64,000 nucleotides of DNA. Origin: Butyricimonas synergistica DSM 23225 (GTDB lineage: Bacteria > Bacteroidota > Bacteroidia > Bacteroidales > Marinifilaceae). How positions within the stretch are numbered: position 1 is the first letter of the stretch; every line of letters begins with the position of its first letter. The stretch lies in contig NZ_KB903359.1 of NCBI RefSeq assembly GCF_000379665.1, positions 1,207,340 through 1,271,339 on the forward strand, read 5' to 3'. A model generated the notes under the pieces. That model did no database searches. It saw nothing but the letters and a program-made list of their open reading frames with translations, and was not told where the DNA came from. Shown in pieces: positions 18,677 to 28,361 of this stretch. The position numbers and the translations under genes are program-made.

Positions 18677-20083
18677 TTACATTTCAGAATCCCTACCCAT
18701 ATCTTCATTGAACATATTTCCTAACTTACGCTTGAACCAACTATCCACGTCGGGCACCTCGTTCAATCCTCTCTTGCGTCCTTTCTCCCGCTCGAAGTCC
18801 CGGTCATATTCTTCGTTGTGTTCCCGTATATTTCGTTTCCGTTTGAACAGAGGTTCGTCCTCCGAATCCTCGAACTCTCGCATCTCTTCATCGTCATTCC
18901 ACGGCTTTCTCACCCGTTCTTCTCTCACCCGGGCAACCCGGCGTTGTTGGTCTTCCTGTTCCCGACGCAACCGACGGTTCTCTTCCGCCAGTTGTTTCCG
19001 ACGACGTTGTTCTTCCTCTACCTCTTTCGCGCTTTCCAACTTCATTTCCAGATCGTCCACACGCTCCACTTTGAACGTGGGGGCTTTCCGTTTCGTGTCT
19101 ACCGGAGAATTATTGAATCCGGTGGCAATCACCGCCACGTGCAATTCTTCATTTAGCGACTCGTCTTTTCCGGCTCCCCAAATCACATCGACATCCCGAC
19201 CGACCAATTCTTTCACGTAATCGGTAATCAGCGTGATTTCATCCATCGTAATCTCTTTCGAGCCGTACAACATATTCAGCAATATATTGGAAGCGCCCCG
19301 TATATCGTTACTATTCAGCAACGGGGATTCCAAAGCCATCTGCACGGCTTCCATTGCACGATTCTCTCCCGCCGATTCCCCGGCTCCCATCAGTGCCACC
19401 CCGCTATTCCGCATCACAACCTCCACATCCGCGAAGTCGACGTTCACGAATCCTTTTAAGGTGATAATTTCCGCAATACTCTTTGCCGCTATCGTCAACA
19501 CGTTATCCGCCATCTCGAATGCCTTCGACAATTTCAAGTTGCCGTACATATCCCGCAATTTCTCGTTGCAGATAATCAGCAAAGCATCCACGTATTCCGA
19601 CAATTCATCGACACCCTCCATGGCTTGCTCCACGCGCCTGCGCCCCTCGAAACTAAAAGGAATAGTCACGATGCCAATCGTCAATATCCCCAACTCCCGA
19701 GCTTGTTTCGCAATCACTGGCGCCGCACCCGTTCCGGTTCCGCCCCCCATTCCTGCCGTGATAAACACCATCTTCGTGTTCCGCTCGAGGATTGTTTTGA
19801 TGTAATCCAGACTTTCTATCGCCGACTGTTTCCCGCGTTCCGGCAAACTACCGGCACCGCGTCCTTCGGTAAGCTCCTTTCCAATCTGTATCCTATTCTT
19901 CACGGGACTAATCCGCAAAGCTTGTATATCGGTATTACATACAACAAACTCCACCCCCCGGATACCTTGACGGCACATGTGATTGACGGCATTACTACCG
20001 CCTCCCCCGACGCCGATCACTTTAATAATCGACTCATCCTGTTCCGGAATCCTCAAATCCAATAACGCATCTTCATTCAACAT
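18677..20083 (-). CDS. ftsZ: First FtsZ (tubulin-like GTPase) with long charged linker
   Basis: A 468-residue FtsZ directly downstream of ftsA, the usual dcw position. It has GGGTGTG at 113-119, T7 loop NVDFADV, and a GTPase core up to about residue 320. A strongly charged, coiled-coil-prone linker rich in Glu and Arg follows (about 325-440). The C-terminus VDSWFKRKLGNMFNEDM looks like an amphipathic helix rather than the TPAY-type peptide of the second copy. GRGAGS replaces the more common GLGAGG in the nucleotide pocket. The two copies differ most in linker length and tail, implying different partners. Confidence 0.95.
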   Translation of the reverse strand: MLNEDALLDLRIPEQDESIIKVIGVGGGGSNAVNHMCRQGIRGVEFVVCNTDIQALRISPVKNRIQIGKELTEGRGAGSLPERGKQSAIESLDYIKTILERNTKMVFITAGMGGGTGTGAAPVIAKQARELGILTIGIVTIPFSFEGRRRVEQAMEGVDELSEYVDALLIICNEKLRDMYGNLKLSKAFEMADNVLTIAAKSIAEIITLKGFVNVDFADVEVVMRNSGVALMGAGESAGENRAMEAVQMALESPLLNSNDIRGASNILLNMLYGSKEITMDEITLITDYVKELVGRDVDVIWGAGKDESLNEELHVAVIATGFNNSPVDTKRKAPTFKVERVDDLEMKLESAKEVEEEQRRRKQLAEENRRLRREQEDQQRRVARVREERVRKPWNDDEEMREFEDSEDEPLFKRKRNIREHNEEYDRDFEREKGRKRGLNEVPDVDSWFKRKLGNMFNEDMGRDSEM

Positions 20084-20109
20084 AGCTGAAAAGTGTTATA
20101 TCATTATTC

Positions 20110-21264
20110 TTAAAAAAAACTATCAAACCAACCTCTTTTCTTCGGTTCCTTGCGTTCACAACGCAATAACCCCAAAGCCGTGAAGTTCTCCGGTGTTTTC
20201 AAGGGTGTTTCCTTGGCGAATTTTACAGTTGACACGCTTGCCATACTTATCGGATGCTTTGACAAACGATTCAACAAGACATCTATTCCCTGCACCCGGC
20301 TACCTCCACCGGTCAACAATATACCATCCTCCAATTGCTTGTAATAACCGCTTTTCAATATCTGCCAGATAGCTCCTTCCAACAACTCCTCCAAACGGCA
20401 TTGCTCCACGTGTACCATATCCTGTATATCAATACAGTATTTCGTGTCCGGAATCATTATTTTCCGGCTTTTACACTCGGCTTGCAATGCCATCCCGTAT
20501 TCGTGTTTCAACTTTTTCGCACTCGCCATGTTCTCGATGGAAAAAGCCGTATTTATATCTTTCTCAATTGTATTACATCCCAGAGGCAAAACCTCGTCGT
20601 ACACGATCATTCCATCTTGGAAGACGTGCACTTTTATACTGTCCGCACCCAAATCGATCAGCGCGAAATCCCTCACTCCTTTTCGTCCCCGTGCCACAAG
20701 AGCTTTCTGGGCGGCACTTACTGCCGAATAAAAATTAATCTTTTCAACCCCGGATTCGTTCAAAGCTTGGCGCAAGCCTTCCAACATACGTTTTCTAGCC
20801 ACGTAAACATGGAAATCGACTTCCAAACGCCGGGTTTCACAGCCTACCGGATCACTCTCCGGTTCTCCGTCCAGCGTATAAGCAAAAGGCACGACATCCA
20901 CAATCTCTTCCATCTCCAGATTCACGTTATTGCGGCACTTTTTCTCCAACTCCTGCAAATCGGCTTCTTCCACTCGTTTTACACGGGAAAACTTTGATAT
21001 TTCCCGGTCTTCCACTTGCTGCACCCACTCCCCTGCCAATGCAATGTTTAATGCATCGATATGCATCTCGTGTTCTTGCTTGAATTTCTCCAACAAACGC
21101 TGCACGCAAGACTTCACCCGAAGCCGATCGACCACCATCCCCCGGTGGATACCCTGAGAAGCAACACTCTCTATTCCAACCAAACGGCACTCACCCCCGG
21201 AAACCTCACCGAGAGCCATCACCATTTTTTCAGACCCCATATCTAAAGAAGCTACAAATCCCAT
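20110..21264 (-). CDS. ftsA: Cell division protein FtsA
   Basis: A 384-residue actin-fold protein that tethers FtsZ filaments to the membrane. It begins FVASLDMGSEKMVMALGEV (phosphate 1 loop), contains FALIDLGADSIKVHV (phosphate 2) and GILLTGGGSRVQGID (adenosine motif). It ends with the basic amphipathic KKRGWFDSFF membrane-targeting helix. It is shorter than many Bacteroidetes FtsA proteins. It sits between ftsQ and two ftsZ genes, so a single FtsA may have to serve both FtsZ types. Confidence 0.95.
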   Translation of the reverse strand: MGFVASLDMGSEKMVMALGEVSGGECRLVGIESVASQGIHRGMVVDRLRVKSCVQRLLEKFKQEHEMHIDALNIALAGEWVQQVEDREISKFSRVKRVEEADLQELEKKCRNNVNLEMEEIVDVVPFAYTLDGEPESDPVGCETRRLEVDFHVYVARKRMLEGLRQALNESGVEKINFYSAVSAAQKALVARGRKGVRDFALIDLGADSIKVHVFQDGMIVYDEVLPLGCNTIEKDINTAFSIENMASAKKLKHEYGMALQAECKSRKIMIPDTKYCIDIQDMVHVEQCRLEELLEGAIWQILKSGYYKQLEDGILLTGGGSRVQGIDVLLNRLSKHPISMASVSTVKFAKETPLKTPENFTALGLLRCERKEPKKRGWFDSFF

Positions 21265-21276
21265 AATATCTATTTT

Positions 21277-22002
21277 TTATTTTCTAACACAAACTACTTG
21301 GTTATCAAATTTCAAATTGACTTCCTTGTACTGGTTCCAACCTTTCTTGGCAATACCTTCCTTCAAAAACAGCATCAGCTTGTCCAAGCGTTCCTGGCTA
21401 TTCTCGACCTTTCCGAGTACGATTCTGAAATCACCCACTTTGGGGATCATCACGACATCCTCGTTTGATCTCACTACCAGTTGCTCGATGTAGGCATCCC
21501 AAAACGCATCGTCCCTCAAGGACATTACGAACGGACCTAACTTCTCGCACGCGTATTTTGTACTAATATCACCGGTTGCAACAACAACCCTGGAAGTAAA
21601 CTTAGAAGACAACGGCATCACTTTCCCGTCACTATCAACGTAGTAACCCTCACCCGTCATTACTCTCAAAACAGGTTCACGTTGCTTGATATTTACATGG
21701 ATATAACCGTCTAAACTGTAGTAAACCTGAGCCGACTTTATCATCGGATTTTTGACAAGTACCCTTTCCAAACTATCTTTATTTACTGCCATAATACTTT
21801 TGTCTGTTATGCCTCCGTATCCCTTCTTTATCGCTTTCATAATATCTTCCTCGTCCACAAACACGTTGACATCCGTATTTTTGACAGCAACCCGCACCCC
21901 TCTACATGTTACCTCCCCCAATTTTGTCGCCACAAAGGTAAGCACAATTATCAGGTAAACAAGCAAAATGCAAGATAATATGTATGGTAGTATGCGTTTC
22001 AT
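21277..22002 (-). CDS. ftsQ: Cell division protein FtsQ
   Basis: A 241-residue bitopic membrane protein. A short cytoplasmic N-terminus is followed by one membrane segment (about 5-27), a POTRA domain beginning near VKNTDVNVFVDEEDI, and a beta domain. Sequence conservation in FtsQ is low, so position between murC and ftsA, size and topology support the call. It would act in the periplasmic part of the divisome and in recruiting later proteins. Confidence 0.88.
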   Translation of the reverse strand: MKRILPYILSCILLVYLIIVLTFVATKLGEVTCRGVRVAVKNTDVNVFVDEEDIMKAIKKGYGGITDKSIMAVNKDSLERVLVKNPMIKSAQVYYSLDGYIHVNIKQREPVLRVMTGEGYYVDSDGKVMPLSSKFTSRVVVATGDISTKYACEKLGPFVMSLRDDAFWDAYIEQLVVRSNEDVVMIPKVGDFRIVLGKVENSQERLDKLMLFLKEGIAKKGWNQYKEVNLKFDNQVVCVRK

Positions 22003-22010
22003 TTGTCAAA

Positions 22011-23378
22011 TCAACGATTTGCTTTGTTAAACATCTCGGTAAACACCGGAATAAAGCGGTCTATATCCCCGGCTCCCACCGTCATAAAAACACCTTCTGT
22101 CACGTGTTCCTGCACGTATGCCGGAAAATCTTCTTTCGTCACCCGGACATAAGGCACTGTCAAACGGTCGGCAATCAACGCTGACGTCACTCCCGGTATC
22201 GGTTTTTCCCGTGCCGGGTATATATCCAATAAGATCACCTCATCCGCCAGATTCAGACTCTTCGCGAAATCGGGATAGAAATCATTTGTCCGGGAATATA
22301 AATGCGGTTGAAAAGCCACCGTCAATTTTTTCTCCGACCACATCTCCCGTATCGACGACAATGATGCCTCGATCTCTCGCGGGTGATGGGCATAATCATC
22401 GATATAAATGATTCGGTCATTTTTGGCGTGCACGTCAAACCTCCTTGCTACCCCCTTGAACAAAGGCAACGCTTCCCGTATCTCCCCGGCAGTCATTCCC
22501 GCGTACAAGGCTACCGTAATGGCAGCCGTGGCATTCTCCACGTTTACCCTTCCCGGAAAACACAAGCGCAAATCTTTGATTTCAACATCTTTCCCGATAT
22601 AATCGAACAAGAAACTACCGTTATCCACCCGTAAGTTATCGGCATAATAATCCGTTTTCTCCCCGGCGGCATAGTGCCCGGTAATCGCCCGTCTTTTTAA
22701 CTCCAATCCTTTTCTCAAGAAAAGCTCTCCCCTCGTTTGTAAAGCGAACTCTTCAAAAGCCTTCAAAAGCTCCTCGTGCGTCCCGTATATATCCAGATGA
22801 TCGGCATCCATGGCTGTAATAACAGCTATCTCCGGGTGAAGATGTAAAAACGAACGATCGTATTCATCCGCTTCAATCACCACGTAATCCGAATTTTTAT
22901 CAATCAACAGATTCGTCCCGAAATTAGAGGATATTCCCCCCAAGAAAGCACTGCATCCCACGTGTGAATTTTTCAACAAAAACGCCAACATCGTCGTGGT
23001 TGTCGTTTTCCCGTGCGTTCCGGCGATACAAAGCGCTTTCTTGCTACGGGACAGGAAACCCAGCACTTCCGCCCGCTTGTGTAAAGCGTAACCATTCTCC
23101 CGGAAGAAACTCAATATCCGATTCTCCCCCGGTACAGCCGGAGTATAAACAACCAAAGTATGTTCCTTATCCCGAAAGACCTCCCCGATCTTTGCCTCGA
23201 CATCCTCGTAAGTAATATCAAACCCCTCCTCCTCACTCATTTTTCGTGTCAAAGGCGACTCGGTCTTATCATACCCTGCCACGTCATATCCCATAACCTT
23301 GAAATAACGCGCCAAAGCACTCATCCCAATTCCCCCGATACCCACGAAATATATCGCTTTTACATTACCAATTTCCAT
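22011..23378 (-). CDS. murC: UDP-N-acetylmuramate--L-alanine ligase
   Basis: A 455-residue Mur ligase that adds the first stem residue, L-Ala, to UDP-MurNAc in the cytoplasm. It opens with YFVGIGGIGMSALAR for UDP binding. CIAGTHGKTTTTTM is the ATP-binding loop, EADEYDRSF carries the metal-binding residues, and IDDYAHHPREI is diagnostic of MurC. Length is normal. It lies between murG and ftsQ with short spacers. Confidence 0.97.
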   Translation of the reverse strand: MEIGNVKAIYFVGIGGIGMSALARYFKVMGYDVAGYDKTESPLTRKMSEEEGFDITYEDVEAKIGEVFRDKEHTLVVYTPAVPGENRILSFFRENGYALHKRAEVLGFLSRSKKALCIAGTHGKTTTTTMLAFLLKNSHVGCSAFLGGISSNFGTNLLIDKNSDYVVIEADEYDRSFLHLHPEIAVITAMDADHLDIYGTHEELLKAFEEFALQTRGELFLRKGLELKRRAITGHYAAGEKTDYYADNLRVDNGSFLFDYIGKDVEIKDLRLCFPGRVNVENATAAITVALYAGMTAGEIREALPLFKGVARRFDVHAKNDRIIYIDDYAHHPREIEASLSSIREMWSEKKLTVAFQPHLYSRTNDFYPDFAKSLNLADEVILLDIYPAREKPIPGVTSALIADRLTVPYVRVTKEDFPAYVQEHVTEGVFMTVGAGDIDRFIPVFTEMFNKANR

Positions 23379-23389
23379 AATTTCAAATT

Positions 23390-24490
23390 TTAGATTCCAA
23401 CAATCTCTAAGATTTGCTTTGCGATCACCTCGTCCGAATCCTTCATGGCTAACGTCAAGATATGTTCGGAGAGAGCTTCTCGCTCGTTGTCATTTGTCAG
23501 CAAACGCTCCATAACATCGCCCAACTGTTCGACCACGTCACTATCTTTCACCATAACGGCAGCCTGTTTGTTTACCAATGCCATCGCATTTTTCGTTTGA
23601 TGATCCTCAGCCACATTCGGTGAAGGAACCAACACAACAGCCTTCCCCAGCAGGCACAATTCAGAGATTGTTCCGGCACCCGCTCTTGCCACCACAAGAT
23701 CGGCACAGGCATAAGCCAAATCCATCCGTTTCAGAAAAGGCATGAATTTTATATTCTCCGGTAAGCGATCTTTCAACTCCGCTTCCAGCTGTTTATGGTA
23801 ATAACTACCGCACTGCCAAATCACTTGCACATCCTTCCAACCGGCAACACGCTCCAACCATCGCACCATCGCTTTATTCATCGAACCTGCACCAAGGCTT
23901 CCCCCGGTCACAAGAACCATTTTTTTCTTCGGGTCTAAACCGTAAAAAGCAAAACCTTCCTCCCGTTCGCCCAACGCGTTCAGCAAATCCTTGCGCACGG
24001 GATTACCCGTGAGTATGATTTTCTCTTTCGGGAAAAAACGCTCCATTCCCTCGTAAGCCACACAAATTTTCTCCGCTTTCTTCGCCAATAATTTATTAGT
24101 TACCCCGGCATAAGAGTTTTGTTCCTGCAAGACTAACGGGATACCCGCTTTAGCTGCCACTCGCCCGATAGGACCACTGGCATACCCCCCGACCCCGACT
24201 ACCACATCTGGCTTAAATTCTTTCACGAGGCGTTTCGCTTTCCGCAGACTTCGCCACAAATTCCATGCAACCTTCAGATTACTCAACGTCAATTTCCGTT
24301 GCAGCCCCCGAACAGGCAATCCCACGATCCGGTACCCCGCCTCCGGCACTTTCTCCATTTCCATCTTACCCTCTGCTCCCACGAACAAAATATCAATATC
24401 CGGATCCAACCGCTTCAAAGCGTTCGCGATCGAGAGTGCCGGAAATATATGCCCTCCTGTTCCTCCTCCACTGATAATCACCTTTTTCAT
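23390..24490 (-). CDS. murG: UDP-GlcNAc:lipid I GlcNAc transferase
   Basis: A 366-residue GT28 enzyme that converts lipid I to lipid II on the inner membrane face. SGGGTGGHIFPALSIA is the lipid-contacting Gly-rich loop, VVGVGGYASGP and VTGGSLGAGSMN are further Gly-rich loops, and ARAGAGTISEL is the UDP-GlcNAc binding motif. It has normal length and dcw position between ftsW and murC. Confidence 0.97.
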   Translation of the reverse strand: MKKVIISGGGTGGHIFPALSIANALKRLDPDIDILFVGAEGKMEMEKVPEAGYRIVGLPVRGLQRKLTLSNLKVAWNLWRSLRKAKRLVKEFKPDVVVGVGGYASGPIGRVAAKAGIPLVLQEQNSYAGVTNKLLAKKAEKICVAYEGMERFFPKEKIILTGNPVRKDLLNALGEREEGFAFYGLDPKKKMVLVTGGSLGAGSMNKAMVRWLERVAGWKDVQVIWQCGSYYHKQLEAELKDRLPENIKFMPFLKRMDLAYACADLVVARAGAGTISELCLLGKAVVLVPSPNVAEDHQTKNAMALVNKQAAVMVKDSDVVEQLGDVMERLLTNDNEREALSEHILTLAMKDSDEVIAKQILEIVGI

Positions 24491-24497
24491 ATATATC

Positions 24498-25706
24498 TTA
24501 TTTTATCTCTTCATTCTCTTCTTGTATCGTAGCCATCTTCAATTTCTCTTTCGCTTCCACTTCTCCCTCTTCCGAGAAAGTATGGCTGACACTTAATATC
24601 ATCCCGAATGCCGCACTCGTGAACAACAGGGAAGTTCCTCCCATACTCACTAACGGCAAAGGTTGCCCGGTCACGGGGAACAATCCCACGCAAACCCCCA
24701 TATTTATCAATGCCTGTAATACAATACACAATCCCAACCCGGTCACCAGCATTGCCGGAAACATTCTCGTACAGCGCCGGACGATCACTCCCACGCGATA
24801 AAGTATAATCAAATACAACAACATAACCACCCCGGCTCCCCCCAAACCGTACTCCTCCACGATAATCGCGAATATAAAGTCAGAATAAGGATGCGGCAAA
24901 AAATTACGCTGCACGCTTGTCCCCGGCGCTATTTTGAACAATCCGCCCCGAGCCACAGCGATCTTCGCTTGGTCTGATTGGTAAGAATCATCTTTATTCG
25001 CCTTTGATGGAACAAAAAACGCTTCCAAACGACTTTTTACAGTCAACAGACGTCCCACCTTTGCCAACTGCTTGTCCGGCACAATAAAGAGTATCGCCAC
25101 CAACAAGCCGATCAATACCACGCCACTCCCGATAATCTTACCGAAAGTCCTCATATTCAACCGTCCCACGAACAACATAAACAGACAGACTCCCCCCAGC
25201 AATGCCGACGTCGAAAAGTTCTCCATAAAAATCATACCAAGAACAGGAAGCACCCACAGCATCCGCAACAACACATGATCGTCACACCCTTTCTCCGTCT
25301 GCTCGAACGCTATTGCCCGGGCACAGAATATAACGACAGCCAATTTGGCAAATTCCGAAGGCTGGAAAGAAATACCGAAAATCTTTATCCAACGGTCTGT
25401 ATCATTCAACGTAGCTCCCATCACTTTCGCCAATATCAGAAAACCAAAGGAAGCCAACAACAGAAGCGAAGCAAAAGAAAGTAAATACTTATAATGGCAA
25501 GATTGCGTCAACAGGATCACGCCATAACAACCCACCAATAAAAAGAGTTGCTTAATCAGGTAAAAACTGGTATCCCCCCCCCGTACACGAAAGGCAAGGC
25601 TTCCCGTGGAGGAATACACCACCAACAGGGAGATCAGCATCAACGCGATCACCACAGCTCCCAGAATCCTATCCCCTTTTAAACGCAAACTTATTTTCAT
25701 AGCCAT
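24498..25706 (-). CDS. ftsW: Lipid II polymerase FtsW (SEDS family)
   Basis: A 402-residue protein with about ten membrane segments that polymerises lipid II during septation together with FtsI. SEDS features seen are GISFQPSEFAKLA, PHPYSDFIFAIIVEEYGLGGA, and FPVTGQPLPLVSMGGTSLL near the C-terminus. The charged cytoplasmic tail is Glu-rich. It lies between murD and murG in the operon that also encodes its partner FtsI. Confidence 0.95.
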   Translation of the reverse strand: MAMKISLRLKGDRILGAVVIALMLISLLVVYSSTGSLAFRVRGGDTSFYLIKQLFLLVGCYGVILLTQSCHYKYLLSFASLLLLASFGFLILAKVMGATLNDTDRWIKIFGISFQPSEFAKLAVVIFCARAIAFEQTEKGCDDHVLLRMLWVLPVLGMIFMENFSTSALLGGVCLFMLFVGRLNMRTFGKIIGSGVVLIGLLVAILFIVPDKQLAKVGRLLTVKSRLEAFFVPSKANKDDSYQSDQAKIAVARGGLFKIAPGTSVQRNFLPHPYSDFIFAIIVEEYGLGGAGVVMLLYLIILYRVGVIVRRCTRMFPAMLVTGLGLCIVLQALINMGVCVGLFPVTGQPLPLVSMGGTSLLFTSAAFGMILSVSHTFSEEGEVEAKEKLKMATIQEENEEIK

Positions 25707-25717
25707 TCACGATTTTA

Positions 25718-27076
25718 TTACTTCCTTGTCAAATCACACTGTCTTTTTATCTCTCTTACTTTTTCCTTAAATAACTCACCCCTATTCTCGTAATTTTTGA
25801 ACAAATCAAAACTTGCACAACACGGGGAAAGCAAAACGACATCTCCCTCCACGGCACGACGATACGCCTCTTCCATCGTGGCATCAAGGCTACGCGTATC
25901 TATCACTTCACAAATCGGGGAAAAAGAATCAATCAATTTCTTATTATCCACACCCATACATATCAGTAACTTCACCTTCTCCCGCACGAGGTCAAACAAA
26001 ACGCTGTAATCATTCCCTTTATCCGTTCCTCCGGCTATCCATACCACGGGAGCGTGCATACTATCCAGCGCGTACCATGCCGAATCCACATTTGTAGCCT
26101 TCGAATCGTTGATATAAGTCACTCCATTGACAACTTCCACGGTTTCCAGACGATGTTCTACCTGCGGGAAGGTTGTCAATCCCTTTCTTAATTCATCATC
26201 ACTCACTCCCGCCTTTAATGCCGCCAATATTGCGGCCATCGCGTTATACACGTTATGCCGTCCCTGTATCGTGATATCTTTCTTATCAATGCGGAATGTC
26301 CTTTCCCTCCAAGAGGCTACCACCGTATCTCCATCCGTATACGCGCTCAAACCATCATTCTCCGAATACGTAAAACCAGCCATCTCCGGAACGATATCAC
26401 CTCGTTCCACCCGTTCCCGTACCACATCACAATCATTGCCATAGATAAACAAATCCTCCGCTCTCATATTATTCAAAATACGGAACTTAGAATTAGCATA
26501 ATTCTCGAACTTATAGTCATAACGATCCAAGTGGTCAGGAGTAATATTGGTCAATATCGCCGTGTCGCACCGGAAACGGAACATCCCGTCCAGTTGGAAA
26601 CTAGACAATTCCACCACGTAAACGCAATGCAAGTTATCCGCCACTTGTGCCGCCAGACTGTTCCCGACATTTCCGGCAAGCCCCACGTCATACCCGGCTT
26701 CTTTCAATATGTGATATAACAGCAAAGTGGTAGTCGTCTTCCCATTGCTTCCCGTGATGCAGTACATCTTCGCATCCGAGTGCCGCCCGGCAAACTCGAT
26801 TTCCGAAATCACCTCGATTCCCTTTTCACGCAACCCGACAATCATCGGCAATTTATCCGGAATTCCCGGACTCTTTACCACAACATCAGCTGCAAATATC
26901 TTCGCTTCCGTGTGTTGTCCTTCCTCGTACTCCACACCTAATTCTTCCAATACTTTCTTGTACTTATCAGCCAATTTTCCTTTGTCTGACAAGAAAACTT
27001 CATATCCCAATTTCTTTCCCAATCGGGCTGCCCCCGCTCCACTTTCTCCTCCTCCTAAAATAACCAACTTCTTCAT
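25718..27076 (-). CDS. murD: UDP-N-acetylmuramoyl-L-alanine--D-glutamate ligase
   Basis: A 452-residue Mur ligase adding D-Glu to UDP-MurNAc-L-Ala. It begins KKLVILGGGESGAGAARLG, has the ATP-loop ITGSNGKTTTTLL, the central NITPDHLDRY motif, and INDSKATNVDSAWYAL. Length and motifs are standard. It sits 30 bp after mraY and 11 bp before ftsW. Confidence 0.97.
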   Translation of the reverse strand: MKKLVILGGGESGAGAARLGKKLGYEVFLSDKGKLADKYKKVLEELGVEYEEGQHTEAKIFAADVVVKSPGIPDKLPMIVGLREKGIEVISEIEFAGRHSDAKMYCITGSNGKTTTTLLLYHILKEAGYDVGLAGNVGNSLAAQVADNLHCVYVVELSSFQLDGMFRFRCDTAILTNITPDHLDRYDYKFENYANSKFRILNNMRAEDLFIYGNDCDVVRERVERGDIVPEMAGFTYSENDGLSAYTDGDTVVASWRERTFRIDKKDITIQGRHNVYNAMAAILAALKAGVSDDELRKGLTTFPQVEHRLETVEVVNGVTYINDSKATNVDSAWYALDSMHAPVVWIAGGTDKGNDYSVLFDLVREKVKLLICMGVDNKKLIDSFSPICEVIDTRSLDATMEEAYRRAVEGDVVLLSPCCASFDLFKNYENRGELFKEKVREIKRQCDLTRK

Positions 27077-27106
27077 ATTATAATCACTTAATCGTAAATC
27101 TCTAAA

Positions 27107-28357
27107 TCACCGAATTTTCAACGTAACGATTGTTATCACAGCCAAAGCAATTCCCACGATCCAAAAGCGTGTCACGATTTTCGGTTCCGGAATCCCTTTC
27201 TTTTGGAAATGATGGTGCAAAGGCGACATCAAAAATATTCTTCGTCCCTCGCCATATCTTTTCTTCGTGTACTTGAAATAACTTACCTGCATCGCTACCG
27301 ACAAATTCTCCACGAGGAATATCCCGCAAAGGATAGGAATCAACAATTCTTTATGAATCATGATGGCAAACACCGCAATAATACCTCCCAAAGACAAACT
27401 TCCCGTGTCCCCCATAAATACCTGGGCAGGAAAAGAATTGTACCACAAGAAACCAATCGTGGCACCGATAAAGGCAGCGATAAACACCACCAACTCCCCG
27501 GAATGCGGGATATACATGATATTCAGATAATCGGCATACACCATATTACCCGAAACGTACGCCAGAATACCCAGCGTTGCACCAACAATCGCCGAAGTCC
27601 CTGTCGCCAAGCCGTCAAGCCCGTCTGTCAAGTTAGCCCCGTTCGATACCGCGGTCACGATAAATATCGTAATCAAAATAAATACCAACCATCCGATAGG
27701 TTCTGCATATTTCCCGAAAAACGCACCAAACCAAGCATAATCAAATTCATTATTCTTGAAAAAAGGAATCGTTGTTCTGGTCGACTTAACATCTTTTGTC
27801 AATACCGTTTTGCTATTCTCCGTCGAAAAGCCTTCGTCCACGGTGTTCGTCACCACGCCCACTTCAGACAACATCGCTTTCTCACGAATCACCACATCGT
27901 CACTCACGTACAAAGTCACCCCCACGATCAGTCCTAAACCGACCTGTCCGATCACTTTGAAACGTCCTTTCAACCCCTCTTTATGTTTCCGGAATACCTT
28001 GATATAATCATCCAGAAAACCGATCAATCCCAACCACACCGTTGCCACAAGCATCAATTGAATATACACGTTATCCAACCGGGCAAACAAGATCACTGGA
28101 ATCAATATTGCCAACAGGATAATAATTCCCCCCATCGTCGGAGTTCCCTTTTTCTGCATTTGTCCTTCCAAACCAAGATCACGAATCTCTTCTCCCACCT
28201 GTTGCTTTTGCAGGATTCGGATAATTCGCTTCCCGACCACGGTAGCAATCAACAAAGATAAAATGACGGCACAAGCCGACCGGAACGTGATATACTGGAA
28301 CATCCCGGCTCCCGGGAAATCAAACTGTTCTAAATAATCAAATATGTGGTAAAACAT
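27107..28357 (-). CDS. mraY: Phospho-MurNAc-pentapeptide transferase
   Basis: A 416-residue membrane enzyme making lipid I from UDP-MurNAc-pentapeptide and undecaprenyl phosphate. [35 protein letters not shown] and [12 protein letters not shown] are the classic MraY/WecA signatures. The C-terminal [13 protein letters not shown] is specific for MraY. An insertion of about 50 residues around position 165-225 in a loop makes it longer than the E. coli enzyme, as is usual in Bacteroidetes. Confidence 0.97.
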   Translation of the reverse strand: MFYHIFDYLEQFDFPGAGMFQYITFRSACAVILSLLIATVVGKRIIRILQKQQVGEEIRDLGLEGQMQKKGTPTMGGIIILLAILIPVILFARLDNVYIQLMLVATVWLGLIGFLDDYIKVFRKHKEGLKGRFKVIGQVGLGLIVGVTLYVSDDVVIREKAMLSEVGVVTNTVDEGFSTENSKTVLTKDVKSTRTTIPFFKNNEFDYAWFGAFFGKYAEPIGWLVFILITIFIVTAVSNGANLTDGLDGLATGTSAIVGATLGILAYVSGNMVYADYLNIMYIPHSGELVVFIAAFIGATIGFLWYNSFPAQVFMGDTGSLSLGGIIAVFAIMIHKELLIPILCGIFLVENLSVAMQVSYFKYTKKRYGEGRRIFLMSPLHHHFQKKGIPEPKIVTRFWIVGIALAVITIVTLKIR

Positions 28358-28361
28358 AGTA

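Noticed and set aside
17952-19220. A 422-codon plus-strand frame antisense to both ftsZ genes
   Set aside because: It is a Ser/Arg-rich shadow of two strongly conserved genes; no start signal or homology is evident.
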